Positions 16,038 through 28,546 of a stretch of 64,000 bases of DNA are shown in pieces. Below the pieces are notes generated by a model, which saw only the letters and a program-made list of their open reading frames with translations, was not told the origin of the DNA and searched no databases. The stretch comes from [Pseudopropionibacterium] massiliense (GTDB lineage: Bacteria; Actinomycetota; Actinomycetes; Propionibacteriales; Propionibacteriaceae): positions 505,858-569,857 of the forward strand of contig NZ_LR027842.1 in assembly GCF_900607225.1 (NCBI RefSeq), read 5' to 3'. Numbering within the stretch: position 1 is the first letter of the stretch; each line of letters starts with the position of its first letter. A program made the translations under genes and the position numbers.

Positions 16038-19000
16038 CTCAGCACCTTTCCCACGGTCAACGCCGGCTCTGGTTCATGGCCCGGACGGAGCCCGAATCCC
16101 CCGCCTACAACATTCCGCTCGCGATGCACCTGGCCGGTGACGTCGACCGGACCGCACTGGCACGGGCGGTCCGTGACCTCGCCACCCGGCACGAGGTGCT
16201 GCGCACCCACATCCGTGTGGTCGACGGCGAGCCCGTGCTCGATGTCGTGGCACCGGGGGATCTCCCGGAGCTGGTGCGGTGCATGACCCGTGTCAGCGAT
16301 CCGGACGCCACGATGCGCCGTCTCGCCGTCGAACCGTTCGACCTGAGCGAGGAGTTGCCCATCCGGGTGCACCTCATCGCCGAGCCCGGCGGGTGGATCC
16401 TCCTGATCGTCGTGCACCACATCGCGGCCGACGGGATCTCCATGGCGCCGTTGGCACGTGATCTCGGCGAGGCCTACGCCGCCCATCGCGACCGGACGCC
16501 ATGGACCCGGGAACCGCTGGAGGTCCAGTACGCCGACTTCGCCGCCTGGCAGCGCGAACTGCTGGGCGACATCCACGACCCGGATTCGCTCGCCCACGAG
16601 CAGACCGAGTACTGGCGCACCCGGCTGGCAGGCGCCCCCCAGGACACCGAGCTGTCGCTGGCGACCGCCCGCCCGGCCGTCGCCACGGGCAAGGGGTCGC
16701 GTGTGTTCGTGACCGTTCCCGCGGCTCTGCGGGACCGCCTGCGGGACCTCGAACGTGGCCTGGGCTGCACCCCCCACATGTTGAACCAGGCCCTGGTGGC
16801 TGCCCTGGCGAGTCGTTTCGGCGTCGACGACGTCGTGCTCGGCACCCAGGTCGCCGGCCGTGACGAGGAGGGCCTCGACGACCTGGTGGGTCTGTTCGTC
16901 AACACCCTGGCGATGCGCCACCGCGTCTCCGCGTCCACCACGTTCGCCGAGCTGTGCGACGACGTGCGCGGCGCCACGCTGGAAGGCCTGGAGCACGCCG
17001 ACCTGCCCTTCGACGTCCTGGTGGAGCAGCTCAACCCGGCACGGACCATGAACCGGCATCCGGTGTTCCAGATCGGTGTGGCGGCCCGGCAGGGCGACGA
17101 CATCGACCTCGACCTCGGGGTGCCCGCCACCGCCGTCACCGACCTCGACCTCGGCACGTCGCAGTTCGACCTCAACTTCTGCCTGTTCGACCGGACCGAC
17201 GGCAGCGCCGAGATCGAGGTGGAGTTCTCCTCCGACGTCTACGACGAGGCGCGCGCCCGCTACCTCGGCCGGGCCTGGTGCGAACTCGCCGCCGGGGTCA
17301 GCACACATCCCGATGCCTCGATCTCCGAACTGGGTGTGGTCCCGGCCGACATCGTCGATCAGGTCACCGCGTGGGGCATCGGTGAGCCGTGCCCGGAACC
17401 GGTGCGCTTCATCGAGTTCTTCGACCACGCCGTGGCGACGCATCCCACGGGCATCGCCGTCGAGGAGGGGGCGCGGACCCTCACCTACGCCGACCTGGAC
17501 GTGCGCGTCGAGACCCTGGCCCGCGGACTCCACGCCCTGGGGGCCCGCCCCGGGGCCGTGGTGGCGGTCAGTCTGCCGAAGAGCATCGACGCCGTCGTGG
17601 CCATTCTGGCGGTGTGCCGCACGGGTGCGGCCTATCTGCCGATCGACCCGGCCCAGCCCGACAATCGCATCCGCTACATGGTCGAGGACGCCGAACCGAT
17701 CGCCGTGATCACCGACTCCGTGAACCGGCGGCGTTTCGGGTCCTTGCCGGTCGTTGACACCACCTCTGCGATGGAGGTGACGGGTCCTGTGACGTGGCCG
17801 GTCCCGGAGATCTCGGAGGTGGCCTACGTCATCTACACCTCCGGGTCGACCGGACGCCCGAAGGGTGTCGAGGTCACCCACAGCGGCCTGGCGGGCACGG
17901 TTGCCTCGCAGGTGCGCGGCTTCGGTCTCGACGGGTCCCTGAAACTCCTGCAGCTGGCGTCGTTCAGCTTCGACGTGTCCGTCATCGATCTGCTCACCGT
18001 GTTCGCGGTGGCCGGCACCGTCGTGCTGCCCGGTGAGGGGGTCGTCGCGGGCGATGACCTGGCCCGGCTCCTGCACCACCATCGCATCACCTACTGCGAG
18101 CTCACGCCATCGCGGCTCCAGAGCCTGGAACCGGGAGCCTTCGAGCAGCTGCGCAACATCAACCTCAGCGGTGAGGCCTGCCCGGCGCAGCTGGTGCGGG
18201 CGTGGGCGGGTGAGCGCAGGATCCTCAACACCTACGGTCCCACGGAGGTGACCGTCACCAGCGTGGTGTCGTGGCCGCTGGACGGCCTGCGGGAACCGGA
18301 GATCGGGCATCCGACCGATGGTCTCGTCGCCCGGGTGCTGGACGACAGACTGCGGCCCGTGGCCCCGGGCGTCCCCGGGGAGCTGTACCTGTCCGGTCCG
18401 GGCCTGGCGCGCGGCTACAGGCGTCGTCCCGGCCTGACGGCGTCGCGTTTTGTCGCGGACCTCGATGCGCCGGGTGAGCGGATGTATCGCACCGGCGACG
18501 TCGTGCGGTGGCGTGCGGATGGGGAACTGGAGTTCATCGGCCGCAGCGACGACCAGGTGAAGGTGCGTGGGCTGCGCATCGAACTGGGTGAGATCGAATC
18601 CGAGGTCACGGCGGTCGAGGGTGTGCGGGCCGCCGCGGTGATCGTTCGTGAGGACACCCCCGGGGATCAGCGGATCGTCGCCTACGTCGTCGGGGAGGTC
18701 GACGGGGCGGGGATCAAACGCCGGGTGGCGCGACAGCTTCCGGCATACATGGTGCCCTCCGCCGTCGTGATCCTTGACGCGCTGCCGCTCACGGTCAGCG
18801 GCAAACTGGACGTGCGCGCTCTACCTGCGCCGACCGTGGAGAACCCGGGCCCGGGACGACGACCCGCCACGCCACGGGAGGAGGCCGCCTGCCGTTGCTT
18901 CGCGGAGACGCTGGGCCTGGACGAGGTCCACACGGACCAGAGTTTCTTCGACCTCGGTGGGCATTCGCTGCTCGCGACCCGGCTGGTCGGCCGCTGGCAG

Positions 19001-22000
19001 GAGACGGTCGGTGGTTCCATCACGCTGCGCGACGTGTTCGAGGCGCCGACCCCCCTCGGTCTGCTGGACCGGTCGGTCGTCGAAGCGGCGTCGCAACCGG
19101 ATCTGGTGCCGTGTGAACGACACGGTGACGTCCCACCGTCGGCCGCTCAGAGGAGGATGTGGTTCCTCAGCACTCGCGACGGAGCCGCCGCCTACAACGT
19201 TCCCATCGTGCTGCAGGTCGCGGGCCGACTCGACGAGGGCGTCCTACAGGCGGCGCTCAACGATCTGGCCGGACGCCACGAGAGCCTGCGCACGATCTTC
19301 CCGGATGTCGACGGCACGCCGTATCAGCGGGTTCTACCGGCCGGCACCCCGGTGCCCCTGGATGTCGTGGAGGCAGATGATGCCGACGAGGTCGACGCGA
19401 TCCTTGCCCGGACAGCCCGGGAGTCCTTCGACCTGGGTCGCGAGATCCCGCTGCGCGCCACCGTCGTGCGGGGCAGGACCCGTGACGTGCTGGCCCTGGT
19501 GCTGCACCACATAGCCACCGACGGCTGGTCCCTGACGCCGCTGGCCCGGGACCTGGGTCTCGCCTACGCCGCTCGTGACCGTGGCACTGCGCCGGACTGG
19601 GAACCGTTGCCCGTGCAGTACGCCGACTACACCGAGTGGCTGCGGCGGCGCACCGGAACGGACGGCCAGGGGGACGGTCCCGAGTACTGGGCCCGTGCCC
19701 TCGCCGACCTGCCCGCCGCGATTCCCCTGCCGTGCGGTCGGAACAGACCTGCCCAGCCGACCAACGCCGGCTCCTGGGTGCCGTTCTCCATCGACGCGGA
19801 ACTGCATCGCCGGATCGATGACCTGGCCCATGAGTGCGAGGTCACCACGTTCATGGTGCTCCAGGCCGCGACGGCCCTGACCCTTCGTCTTCTCGGGGCG
19901 GGCGACGACATTCCCCTCGGGACGATGGTCGCCGGACGGGAACGGAAAGAGTTGTCCGACCTGATCGGTTTCTTCATCAACACCGTCGTGCTGCGCACCG
20001 ATGTCTCCGGCAACCCGGCCTTCCGTGACCTGCTGACCCGGGTGCGTGAGGCCGATCTCGACGCCTTCGACCATCAGGATGTTCCCTTCGAGACCGTGGT
20101 CGAGGAACTGCAGCCGGAACGGGAACCGGGCCGCCACCCGCTGTTCCAGGTGGCGCTGACCGTGATGACCGCGAACAGTGAACCGGAATGGTCGCTGGGA
20201 TCGTTGCCTGTCACGGTACTGGGCCAGGATTCCCAGTTCTCCCGATTCGACCTGACCTTCTCCCTGGACGAGCACCGCGTCGACGACGAGGCCGCCGGGA
20301 TGACCGGCACCATCGACTACGCCACCGAGCTGTTCGACGAGGCCGACGTGGAGCAACTGGGCCAGCGTGTCCTCTCGGTGCTGCGCCAGGTGGTGGCCGA
20401 CCCCTCGATGCGCTTCTCGCAGGCAACCGTCGTCCTGCCGTCCGAGACCGGGTGGGAACGCGAAACCGGGGAACCCGTCGCGCATCTGGCCACTTTCCCG
20501 GAACTGTTCTCACGTCAGGTGGCTGCCGATCCCACCCGGATCGCCGTCGAATGCGGTGACCAGAGAATCACCTTCGCCGAACTCGACGAACAGTCGACCC
20601 GGTGGGCCCGGGTGCTCGCCGGGCTGGGGGTTGGGCCGGAAACCGTCGTCGCGAGCTGTCTTCCACGATCCGCGTTCTCCATCGTCGCTCTACTGGCGAT
20701 CATGAAGGCCGGGGGAGTGTGGCAGCCCGTCGACCCGGCCCATCCCGACGAGCACATCAACTTCCTGCTCGGGGACTCCGGCGCCGCCCTGGTGCTGTGC
20801 GAGGAGGCCTCGGCCCATCGCTTCGCCCCGCCGACGCTCGCAGTCGACTCGCCGGAAACCGCGGATCTGCTCTCAGCCGCCACCGCGGTCCCCGCCGGCC
20901 CCTCGGGGGTGTACGGCGCTGCCTACATCATCCACACATCGGGATCCACCGGGCGCCCCCGGGGTGTCGTCGTCAGCCACGCAGGTCTGGCCGGGCTGGC
21001 CCAGGGATACGCCCTCTACGGCATCACGCCGGCGAGCGTCGCCATGCAGTTCGCATCGCACAGCTTTGACGGCGCCGTATCGGAAATAGGAATGTCGCTG
21101 CTGGCAGGTGCCACCATGGTGATGGTGCCGGAACAGGAGCGCAACCTCGGCCCCGGATGCGCGCGGATTCTTCAGCGCTGCACCCACGCCTTCCTCACAC
21201 CCGCGTCGGTGCTGGCCCTGGGTGCATCCAACATCCCCTCGGGACTGACCCTGCTCGTGGGAGGCGAGGCCTTTCCCGCGCAGCTGGTCGATGAGATCGG
21301 CCAGCGGGTGCGGCTGTTCAACGTCTACGGTCCGACCGAAACCACCGTCGACATCTCCTACCACCCCGTCAATGATCGTGACGTCGATCCGGTGCCGATC
21401 GGTCATCCCGTCCCGGCCAAGACCGTGACCGTGCTGGACGAGTTCCTGCACCCCGTGCCCGTCGGTTGCATCGGTGAACTCTACGTCTCAGGAGCCGCGT
21501 TGGCACGTGGTTATGCCGGTCGGCCGGGGGCAACGGCCAGCCGGTTCGTGGCCGACCCCGACGGCAGTGGGGAACGCATGTACCGCACCGGTGACCTGGT
21601 GCGCAGGGGCCGTGACGGCGCGCTGCGGTTCATCGGTCGCGCCGACGACCAGGTGAAGATCCGCGGTTTCCGCATCGAGCTGGGTGAGGTCGAGGCCGCG
21701 CTCGCAGCGCTGCCCGGGGTCACGGCCGCCGCGGCGATGGCGCGCCGCGACCTCGGGCCCGATGCGGTGCTGGTGGGCTATCTGGTTGGCGACATCGATC
21801 CCGTGGCCGCGCGACGCATCCTGGCCGCCGGGCTGCCCAAGCAGGCCGTGCCCGACCACATCGTGATGTTGGACGCCCTGCCCTTGACCCGCAACGGCAA
21901 GGTCGACCGCAAGGCGTTGCCCGTCCCGGTTGTCGCGACACGGAGTGGCCGGGTGCCGTCCACGCCGGCCGAGGAGCAGGCCTGCGCGGCCCTGGCAGCT

Positions 22001-25000
22001 GTACTCGGTGTCGACGAAGTGGGTGTCGACGACAACTTCTTCGAACTGGGTGGGCACTCGCTGCTCGCCGTCCGGTTGGTGTCCCGGCTTCGTGGGGCGG
22101 GATTCACGATCACCATCAGCGACCTATTCGCCGACCCGGTGCCACGGGCGTGGGCGCGGTTCGCGGGTGACGGCCCCGCGACGGGGACGGTGCGTGCAGT
22201 GAGCCGTCCGGCGGATGGCATGCTGCCCGCATCGCGGGCGCAACGCCGGCTCTGGCTGGAACAGGACCTCGTCACGGACCCGGTCGCCTACAACCTCCCG
22301 GTCGTTCTCGACGTCAGTGTCCTGGACATGGAGGCCCTGCGGAGTGCGCTCGGTGACGTCACCGGCCGCCATGAGGCATTGCGCACCCTCGTCGTCGAGC
22401 GCGATGGTGATCCCTGGCAGCGCATCATGACATCCACCGAGGCAATGGCCCGGATACCGGAGCGCATCCACGTGGTGCCGGACCCCGACGCCTTCACCAC
22501 GGCGCTCAGCAGCGGCCTGGACATCTCGGCGGAGATCCCGTTGCGTGTGGTGGTGCTTCCCAGGGCCGGTGGAGGGCGGATCGGTCTGGTGTTCCATCAC
22601 ATCGCGATCGACGGATCCTCGATCGCCCCCCTGCTGAGGGACCTGTCATACGCCTACGGCTGCCGTCAGAACGGTGAGGAGCCGTCCTGGCGGAGGCCCG
22701 GCCTGCAGCCCGCTGACTGGGCCGCCGCGCAGGAACACATCCTGGGCGATGCCGACGACCCGGACTCGCTGACGGCACGGGAGACCGCGTGGTGGCGGGC
22801 CCGGCTGGCCGATGCGCCCGCCCGGTCGGGGTTGCCCGGGATGTCGTCCACCGAGAAGGGCGTTGCCGCCCCCCGGATGATTCGTGCCGATGTGTCGATG
22901 GCCACACTGAACGGTTTGCGCGCCCTGGCCCGTCGTGAAGGAGCCACTCTGTTCATGGTCGTGCACGCCGCTTTCACGGCCCTGCTGAGCCGTCTGGGTG
23001 CCGGGCCGGATCTCGTGCTCGGAACCGTCACGGCGGGACGCGACGACGCCGCCCTCGAGGAAACCGTCGGATTCTTCGTCAACCCGATCGCGCTGCGCAC
23101 ACGGCTGGCAGGGGATCCGAGCTTCGTCGACTGGCTCGCCGAGGTGCGCCGCCGTGACGCCGAAGCGCTGGCCCATGCACGCGTACCGTTCGACGACGTC
23201 GTGGCGGCGCTGCGGCAGGAACGCGTACCCGGCCGTCACCCGGTGTTCCAGACGCTGCTCACGTCATTCGAGGACCGTGGACCGGTGGACGTGGAGATTC
23301 CCTTCGGCACCGGTCGCGCCCGCCTCGTCGAGGACGGCCTGGCCAGTGCGAAGTTCGACCTGACCATTGCGTTCGGTCAGGTGGGCAGCGGCCTCGCCCT
23401 GGAGCTGGAGTTCGCAACCGACCGCTACGACGTGAACACCGTCGAGCAATTGGCCGCCCGCTTCTCGCGGGTGCTGCATCAGCTCGCGAAGGACCCCTCA
23501 ACCACGGTCTCAGGACTCGACGTGCTGCTGCCCGGGGAACTCGACTCGCTGCGAGCGATGGGCTCCTCCGCGCCGGAGCCGGAGGTTCCCGCGATGGGCC
23601 TCGACGACCTGTTCGCCTCGGCACACGCCCTCGTGGGCGGTGACGCACCCGCCGTCACGGGTGACCGGGAGCTGACCTACGCCGACCTGGAGAGGGAGAG
23701 TCGCTGGTGGGCCCACCGGTTGCTCGCAGAAGGGGTGCGGCGAGGTGATGTCGTCGGCGTCTGCGTTCCCCGCAGCGCGGACATGATCGTGGCCGTGCTG
23801 GCCGTCGCGCGAACCGGTGCCGCTCTGCTTCCGCTGGACGCCACCTACCCGACGGCGCGCCTGACCCAGGTCACCGCGGATGCGGCTCCGCGCCTGATCC
23901 TGGCGCGCGGCGCGGGTGTGTCCGCCATGACCGCTTCCTGTGATCTCCCGGTGCTCGAGATGGGATCGCCCGACCCCGGGGAACCGGGGCCGCTGCCACC
24001 ACGCGTTCTCGCCGCGGAGGAACCGGTCTACGTGATCCACACCTCCGGCTCCACCGGTCGCCCCAAGGGAGTGTGCATGACCCGCCGTGGTCTCGGTGTG
24101 TTCACCCGCTCACTGACCCGGCGGATCGGTGCCTGGCCCGGGATACGGGTGTTGCAGGCCGCATCCCTGTCGTTCGATGCAGCCATCATGGAACTGTGCA
24201 TGGCCTGGGGGGCCGGAGGGAGCCTCGTGATTCCCGAGCCCGGCCCGCTCGCCGGTGATGAACTGCGCACGGCACTCGAACACGTCGACGCGGCTCTGCT
24301 GACCCCGAGTGTGCTGACCACCCTCGACACCCCGTTGGACGGCGTTCCAGTCCTGGTGGCGGGCGCGGAGGCGTTGAGCGCTGACCTGGTCGCACGTCTC
24401 GCCCCCGGCCGGACGCTGTTCAACGCCTACGGTCCCACCGAGGCGACGATTGCCGTCGCCGTCGCCGGTCCGCTTTCCCCTTCTCCGGGTCAGGAAGCAC
24501 CACCGATCGGTCGCGGCCTCGATGCCGTCCGGTTGGTCGTGCTCGACGATTTCCTGCAGCCCGTTCCACCGGGAGTTCCCGGCGAGCTGTACATCGGTGG
24601 CCCCGGCCTGGCGATCGGATACCTCAACCGGCCGGGACTGACCGCCAGTCGTTTCGTCGCCGATCCGTTCCGGCAGGGCGAGGTCCTCTACCGCACCGGT
24701 GACGTCGTGGCGTGGAACAGATCGTGGGAGCTCACGTATCTCGGACGCGCCGACTCGCAGCTCAAGGTCCGCGGTTTCCGTGTCGAACCGGGCGAGATCG
24801 AGCGGTGCCTGGCGGATGTTCCCGGCGTGACGGGGGCCGTCGTCATCGAGGCTCCCGACTCCCCGGGAAGGCTGGTGGGGTATGTCACCGGTGAGGACGT
24901 CGACACCACGGCCGTCCGGTCCCGCGCCGAGGCGGTGCTGCCCCCGCACATGGTTCCGGCGGTCATCATGGCGTTGGACTCCTTCCCGAGGACACCGAAC

Positions 25001-28000
25001 GGCAAGCTGGACCGGCGGGCCCTTCCACCGGCGACGGTGGCACCCCCCTCGCAGGAACCCGCCACTGCCCTGGAGGCACAGGTGTGCGCAGTTTTCGCGG
25101 AGGCACTGGGGGTGGACGTGGTCGGCCCGGAGGACAACTTCTTCCTGCTGGGCGGTCACTCACTGAGCGCTGCCCGGATCGTGTCGCGACTCGGTGGCCC
25201 GGAGAAGCGGCTGCGGTTGCGCGACGTCTTCGAGGCGCCGACGGCCCGCGCCCTGGCGGCCCGGTTGGAGCCGGCCCACGACACCGTCGCCCCGGCCGGG
25301 AGCCGGCACGACGCCTTGGAGGGACCCCACGGTTTGCCCGCCGGACCGGTACCGGACATCCGGGCCGGGGGCGAACGCATCGTCCATCGCCCCCGGCCCG
25401 AGCAGCTGCCGGCATCGTTCGCGCAGCGCCGGCTGTGGACCGTCACACGTCTGGAGGGGGCATCCTCCGCCTACAACATTCCCCTGGTCGCCCGGTTGCG
25501 GGGTGTCCTCGACGTTCCCGCGCTGCAGCAGGCGTTGCGTGACGTCGTCGAACGCCAGGACACCCTGCGCACCGTCATGATTCCCATCGACGGCGAACCC
25601 TTCCAGCGCTTGATGGCGGTTCCTGAGGCCTCCGATCTGTGCACCGTGCTCGACGTGTCAGGTCTCGACGAACAGGAACGCCTGGCGCTGGTGAAGGAGT
25701 ACAGTGCACGTCCCTTCGACCTGGAACGCGACCTGCCGATCCGCGCCTGGGTTCTCCGGGAGGCCGTCGACAGTCACATCGTCGTGCTGGTCATGCATCA
25801 CATCGCCAGCGACGGCCTGTCCCTGGCGCCCCTGCTGCACGATCTGCAGGACGCCTATGCCGCCCGGAGAGCCGGCCGGGCCCCCGCGTGGATCCCGCTT
25901 CCCGTCACCTACGCCGATCACACACTCCGGCAGCATGAACGCTCGGCCGGGCAGGGCGAGGAGATCGAATGGTGGCGCGCCACCCTGGCGGGGCTGCCCG
26001 AGGAGACCCGGCTGCCGGGAGAAAAACCAGGCACGTCCTCGGGTGCGCGTCCCAGCGGCACCGTGGAGGGGGTGCTGCCGGCCGAGGCCCTGTCCCGGGT
26101 GCAGCATCTGGCCTCCGAACACGGCGCGTCGGTGTTCATGGTGTGCCATGCCGCCGTGGCCGTGCTGCTGAATCGTCTCGGAGCGGGGGAGGACGTCGTG
26201 CTCGGCGCCGTCACCGCGGGACGCGGCGATTCCGCCCTGGAACCGCTGGTCGGTTTCTTCGTCAACACACTGGCGATCCGGCACGACCTCACCGGGAATC
26301 CGACGGTCGCCGCGACCATCGACAGGGCCCGGGAGGCGATCCTGGGGGCGGTCGAACACTCCCGGGTGCCCTTCGACATGGTCGTGGACGCCGTCGCCCC
26401 ATCCCGAGTCCCGGGCCGCCACCCGTTGTTCCAGGTCATGGTGAATCACATGTCCGAGAGCGGGGGCAACACCGCGAGACTGACGCTGCCCGGTGTGGAG
26501 ACCGAGGATCTGCACCCAGGGCCGTTGGGTGCCAAGTTCGACCTCGACTTCAGCGTCGGTGAGGTGCCCGGGCCTGACGGAACGGAACTCAGCATCCAGC
26601 TGGACTACGCCACGGATCGCCTCGACGCCCGGGCCGCCGGGGACATCGTCACCCGGCTCCTCAGGGTCCTGGAAGCCCTCGGTACCGATGCGAACAGGCG
26701 GATCAGCGCCATCGACGTCCTCAGCGACGAGGAACGCGACGCCGCGGTCCGGACCGGACCGGTCGCCGGGCAACCGCGTACGTTCTCGGAACTGTTCGCC
26801 GAGGCGGTTCGGATCGACCCCGATCACGATGCCGTGCGGTGCGGCGGCGATGTCCTGACCTATGCGGAACTCGACGCCGCCTCGAACCAGTTCGCCCGCT
26901 GGCTGATCCAGCGGGGGATCGGCGCCGAGGACATCGTCGCGCTGTCGTTGCGCAAGTCCGTCCGGGCGGTCGTCGCCATCGTCGGCGTCGAGAAAGCGGG
27001 TGCCGCCTACGTGCCCATCGACCCCGACCATCCCGTCGAGCGCATCTCCTACCTGCTCAACGACTCCGGGGCCGACCTGGTGATCACCACCGCTGCCGAC
27101 GCGAATCGTTTCGACGCCGCGGTGCTGCTGGACGCCCCGGACACCGTTGCCGACATCGATGCCTGCGACGACGGGCCGATCCGGGTCGGTGAGCTGCGCG
27201 TTCCCCCCTCTACGGATCATCCGTGCTATCTCATCCACACCTCGGGCTCCACGGGCAGACCGAAGGGTGTCGTTGTCACGCACCGCGGCCTTGCCGCCCT
27301 GGCCGCATCGCAACGTGCAGGGCAGGGCGCGGGCCCCGATGAGACGATGCTGCTGTTCGCCTCGTTCAGTTTCGACGCATCGGTTTCCGAACTCACGATG
27401 GCGCTGTTCCACGGCGCCTGCCTGGTGCTCGTGCCCGAAGAACTGCGTGCCCCGGACGCTGCGCTCGGCGACTACCTGCGACGCCATGACGTCCGCCGAG
27501 CCATTTTCGTCCCCACCACCCTGAGGGCGCTGCCGAAGGACTGCCTGCCCCCCAGACTTGCCCTCATGGTCGCCGGCGAGGCGCTGCCGGCGGCCACGGT
27601 CGCCGATGAGGTGGGACGACGTCCGGTGCTCAACCTGTACGGCCCGACCGAGACGACGATCGACGTCACCAGGTACCGCCTGGACGGCTCCGAAACCGGA
27701 ATGGTTCCGATCGGCGAGGTGGTGCACGGCCTGTCCGTCGCCGTCCTCGACGAGCACCTGCGGCCCGTTCCCCCCGGGGCGGTGGGTGAGCTGTACGTGA
27801 GCGGGGTCGGACTCGCCCGCGGCTACCACCGTCGTCCCGGGCTGACCGCGTCGCGTTTCGTCGCTGCGACCTGGGGTGAGCCCGGGGCGGTCATGTACCG
27901 CACCGGTGATCTGGTGCGGCTGCGACCGGACGGGTTCTACGAGTTCGTCAGCCGCAGCGACCGGCAGATCAAGATCAGGGGTTTCCGTGTGGAGCCCGGT

Positions 28001-28546
28001 GAGATCGAGCAGGCGTTGTTGGCCGTCGATGGGGTTCTCGCCGCACACGTCGGGGCGCTGCACGTCGGCGATGATGAGTCCCGACTCGTTGCGTGGGTCG
28101 CTGCACCACCCGCGGACACCTTCGACACCGAGGCGTGCCGTCTGGCTCTCGCGGATGTCCTGCCCGCGCACGCGATACCAGCGTCCATCGTCGCGATGGA
28201 TGCGTTCCCCGCCACAGCACACGGCAAACTCGACGGTGCCCGGTTGCCCGTTCCGGACTGGGGAAATCAACGCGATCACGTCGACCCGGAGGATGGGGTC
28301 GAGGCGCTGCTGGCCGAGATCTGGACGGAGGCTTTCGCGGATGGTCGCCGGGTTGGAGCCTTGGACAACTTCTTTGGCTCCGGCGGGAACTCACTGTTGG
28401 CAGCCAAGGTGGCGGCACGTGTCAACGACCGGCTGGCCGTTGATCTGCCGTTGCGCACCATCTTCGAGGTGCCCGTGCTGCGCGACCAGGCGGCGATCCT
28501 GGAAGCCATTCTGCTTGCCGAGCTGGAGGAAGAACCCGCATCATGA
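16034..28546 (+). CDS. NRPS, four modules: (C-A-T) x4 (elongating)
   Basis: 4,170 residues from the ATG at 16034, with GGGAGGAACAC before it and a 4-bp overlap with the upstream stop. It opens directly with a condensation domain. Modules: C3 (HHIAADG near 129)-A4 (about 462-930)-T4 (GGHSL near 975); C4 (HHIATDG near 1158)-A5 (about 1489-1960)-T5 (near 2005); C5 (HHIAIDG near 2188)-A6 (about 2525-2995)-T6 (near 3040); C6 (HHIASDG near 3255)-A7 (about 3585-4070)-T7 (GGNSL near 4118). By-eye specificity residues: A4 DVIENSTVT, A5 DGSFLGVVD, A6 DAMLVGAIA, A7 DASIMALID. A6 resembles A3, so modules 3 and 6 may take the same or similar hydrophobic residues. Glu at position 278 in A4 would suit a basic side chain. 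No E, MT or Cy domain was seen. The stop overlaps the next gene (ATGA). Confidence 0.96.
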   Translation: MTQHLSHGQRRLWFMARTEPESPAYNIPLAMHLAGDVDRTALARAVRDLATRHEVLRTHIRVVDGEPVLDVVAPGDLPELVRCMTRVSDPDATMRRLAVEPFDLSEELPIRVHLIAEPGGWILLIVVHHIAADGISMAPLARDLGEAYAAHRDRTPWTREPLEVQYADFAAWQRELLGDIHDPDSLAHEQTEYWRTRLAGAPQDTELSLATARPAVATGKGSRVFVTVPAALRDRLRDLERGLGCTPHMLNQALVAALASRFGVDDVVLGTQVAGRDEEGLDDLVGLFVNTLAMRHRVSASTTFAELCDDVRGATLEGLEHADLPFDVLVEQLNPARTMNRHPVFQIGVAARQGDDIDLDLGVPATAVTDLDLGTSQFDLNFCLFDRTDGSAEIEVEFSSDVYDEARARYLGRAWCELAAGVSTHPDASISELGVVPADIVDQVTAWGIGEPCPEPVRFIEFFDHAVATHPTGIAVEEGARTLTYADLDVRVETLARGLHALGARPGAVVAVSLPKSIDAVVAILAVCRTGAAYLPIDPAQPDNRIRYMVEDAEPIAVITDSVNRRRFGSLPVVDTTSAMEVTGPVTWPVPEISEVAYVIYTSGSTGRPKGVEVTHSGLAGTVASQVRGFGLDGSLKLLQLASFSFDVSVIDLLTVFAVAGTVVLPGEGVVAGDDLARLLHHHRITYCELTPSRLQSLEPGAFEQLRNINLSGEACPAQLVRAWAGERRILNTYGPTEVTVTSVVSWPLDGLREPEIGHPTDGLVARVLDDRLRPVAPGVPGELYLSGPGLARGYRRRPGLTASRFVADLDAPGERMYRTGDVVRWRADGELEFIGRSDDQVKVRGLRIELGEIESEVTAVEGVRAAAVIVREDTPGDQRIVAYVVGEVDGAGIKRRVARQLPAYMVPSAVVILDALPLTVSGKLDVRALPAPTVENPGPGRRPATPREEAACRCFAETLGLDEVHTDQSFFDLGGHSLLATRLVGRWQETVGGSITLRDVFEAPTPLGLLDRSVVEAASQPDLVPCERHGDVPPSAAQRRMWFLSTRDGAAAYNVPIVLQVAGRLDEGVLQAALNDLAGRHESLRTIFPDVDGTPYQRVLPAGTPVPLDVVEADDADEVDAILARTARESFDLGREIPLRATVVRGRTRDVLALVLHHIATDGWSLTPLARDLGLAYAARDRGTAPDWEPLPVQYADYTEWLRRRTGTDGQGDGPEYWARALADLPAAIPLPCGRNRPAQPTNAGSWVPFSIDAELHRRIDDLAHECEVTTFMVLQAATALTLRLLGAGDDIPLGTMVAGRERKELSDLIGFFINTVVLRTDVSGNPAFRDLLTRVREADLDAFDHQDVPFETVVEELQPEREPGRHPLFQVALTVMTANSEPEWSLGSLPVTVLGQDSQFSRFDLTFSLDEHRVDDEAAGMTGTIDYATELFDEADVEQLGQRVLSVLRQVVADPSMRFSQATVVLPSETGWERETGEPVAHLATFPELFSRQVAADPTRIAVECGDQRITFAELDEQSTRWARVLAGLGVGPETVVASCLPRSAFSIVALLAIMKAGGVWQPVDPAHPDEHINFLLGDSGAALVLCEEASAHRFAPPTLAVDSPETADLLSAATAVPAGPSGVYGAAYIIHTSGSTGRPRGVVVSHAGLAGLAQGYALYGITPASVAMQFASHSFDGAVSEIGMSLLAGATMVMVPEQERNLGPGCARILQRCTHAFLTPASVLALGASNIPSGLTLLVGGEAFPAQLVDEIGQRVRLFNVYGPTETTVDISYHPVNDRDVDPVPIGHPVPAKTVTVLDEFLHPVPVGCIGELYVSGAALARGYAGRPGATASRFVADPDGSGERMYRTGDLVRRGRDGALRFIGRADDQVKIRGFRIELGEVEAALAALPGVTAAAAMARRDLGPDAVLVGYLVGDIDPVAARRILAAGLPKQAVPDHIVMLDALPLTRNGKVDRKALPVPVVATRSGRVPSTPAEEQACAALAAVLGVDEVGVDDNFFELGGHSLLAVRLVSRLRGAGFTITISDLFADPVPRAWARFAGDGPATGTVRAVSRPADGMLPASRAQRRLWLEQDLVTDPVAYNLPVVLDVSVLDMEALRSALGDVTGRHEALRTLVVERDGDPWQRIMTSTEAMARIPERIHVVPDPDAFTTALSSGLDISAEIPLRVVVLPRAGGGRIGLVFHHIAIDGSSIAPLLRDLSYAYGCRQNGEEPSWRRPGLQPADWAAAQEHILGDADDPDSLTARETAWWRARLADAPARSGLPGMSSTEKGVAAPRMIRADVSMATLNGLRALARREGATLFMVVHAAFTALLSRLGAGPDLVLGTVTAGRDDAALEETVGFFVNPIALRTRLAGDPSFVDWLAEVRRRDAEALAHARVPFDDVVAALRQERVPGRHPVFQTLLTSFEDRGPVDVEIPFGTGRARLVEDGLASAKFDLTIAFGQVGSGLALELEFATDRYDVNTVEQLAARFSRVLHQLAKDPSTTVSGLDVLLPGELDSLRAMGSSAPEPEVPAMGLDDLFASAHALVGGDAPAVTGDRELTYADLERESRWWAHRLLAEGVRRGDVVGVCVPRSADMIVAVLAVARTGAALLPLDATYPTARLTQVTADAAPRLILARGAGVSAMTASCDLPVLEMGSPDPGEPGPLPPRVLAAEEPVYVIHTSGSTGRPKGVCMTRRGLGVFTRSLTRRIGAWPGIRVLQAASLSFDAAIMELCMAWGAGGSLVIPEPGPLAGDELRTALEHVDAALLTPSVLTTLDTPLDGVPVLVAGAEALSADLVARLAPGRTLFNAYGPTEATIAVAVAGPLSPSPGQEAPPIGRGLDAVRLVVLDDFLQPVPPGVPGELYIGGPGLAIGYLNRPGLTASRFVADPFRQGEVLYRTGDVVAWNRSWELTYLGRADSQLKVRGFRVEPGEIERCLADVPGVTGAVVIEAPDSPGRLVGYVTGEDVDTTAVRSRAEAVLPPHMVPAVIMALDSFPRTPNGKLDRRALPPATVAPPSQEPATALEAQVCAVFAEALGVDVVGPEDNFFLLGGHSLSAARIVSRLGGPEKRLRLRDVFEAPTARALAARLEPAHDTVAPAGSRHDALEGPHGLPAGPVPDIRAGGERIVHRPRPEQLPASFAQRRLWTVTRLEGASSAYNIPLVARLRGVLDVPALQQALRDVVERQDTLRTVMIPIDGEPFQRLMAVPEASDLCTVLDVSGLDEQERLALVKEYSARPFDLERDLPIRAWVLREAVDSHIVVLVMHHIASDGLSLAPLLHDLQDAYAARRAGRAPAWIPLPVTYADHTLRQHERSAGQGEEIEWWRATLAGLPEETRLPGEKPGTSSGARPSGTVEGVLPAEALSRVQHLASEHGASVFMVCHAAVAVLLNRLGAGEDVVLGAVTAGRGDSALEPLVGFFVNTLAIRHDLTGNPTVAATIDRAREAILGAVEHSRVPFDMVVDAVAPSRVPGRHPLFQVMVNHMSESGGNTARLTLPGVETEDLHPGPLGAKFDLDFSVGEVPGPDGTELSIQLDYATDRLDARAAGDIVTRLLRVLEALGTDANRRISAIDVLSDEERDAAVRTGPVAGQPRTFSELFAEAVRIDPDHDAVRCGGDVLTYAELDAASNQFARWLIQRGIGAEDIVALSLRKSVRAVVAIVGVEKAGAAYVPIDPDHPVERISYLLNDSGADLVITTAADANRFDAAVLLDAPDTVADIDACDDGPIRVGELRVPPSTDHPCYLIHTSGSTGRPKGVVVTHRGLAALAASQRAGQGAGPDETMLLFASFSFDASVSELTMALFHGACLVLVPEELRAPDAALGDYLRRHDVRRAIFVPTTLRALPKDCLPPRLALMVAGEALPAATVADEVGRRPVLNLYGPTETTIDVTRYRLDGSETGMVPIGEVVHGLSVAVLDEHLRPVPPGAVGELYVSGVGLARGYHRRPGLTASRFVAATWGEPGAVMYRTGDLVRLRPDGFYEFVSRSDRQIKIRGFRVEPGEIEQALLAVDGVLAAHVGALHVGDDESRLVAWVAAPPADTFDTEACRLALADVLPAHAIPASIVAMDAFPATAHGKLDGARLPVPDWGNQRDHVDPEDGVEALLAEIWTEAFADGRRVGALDNFFGSGGNSLLAAKVAARVNDRLAVDLPLRTIFEVPVLRDQAAILEAILLAELEEEPAS

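Noticed and set aside
18900-28450. Epimerisation domains or dual C/E domains
   Set aside because: No second HHxxxDG domain between carrier and next condensation domain; dual-type C domains cannot be excluded by eye but show no clear extra motif.
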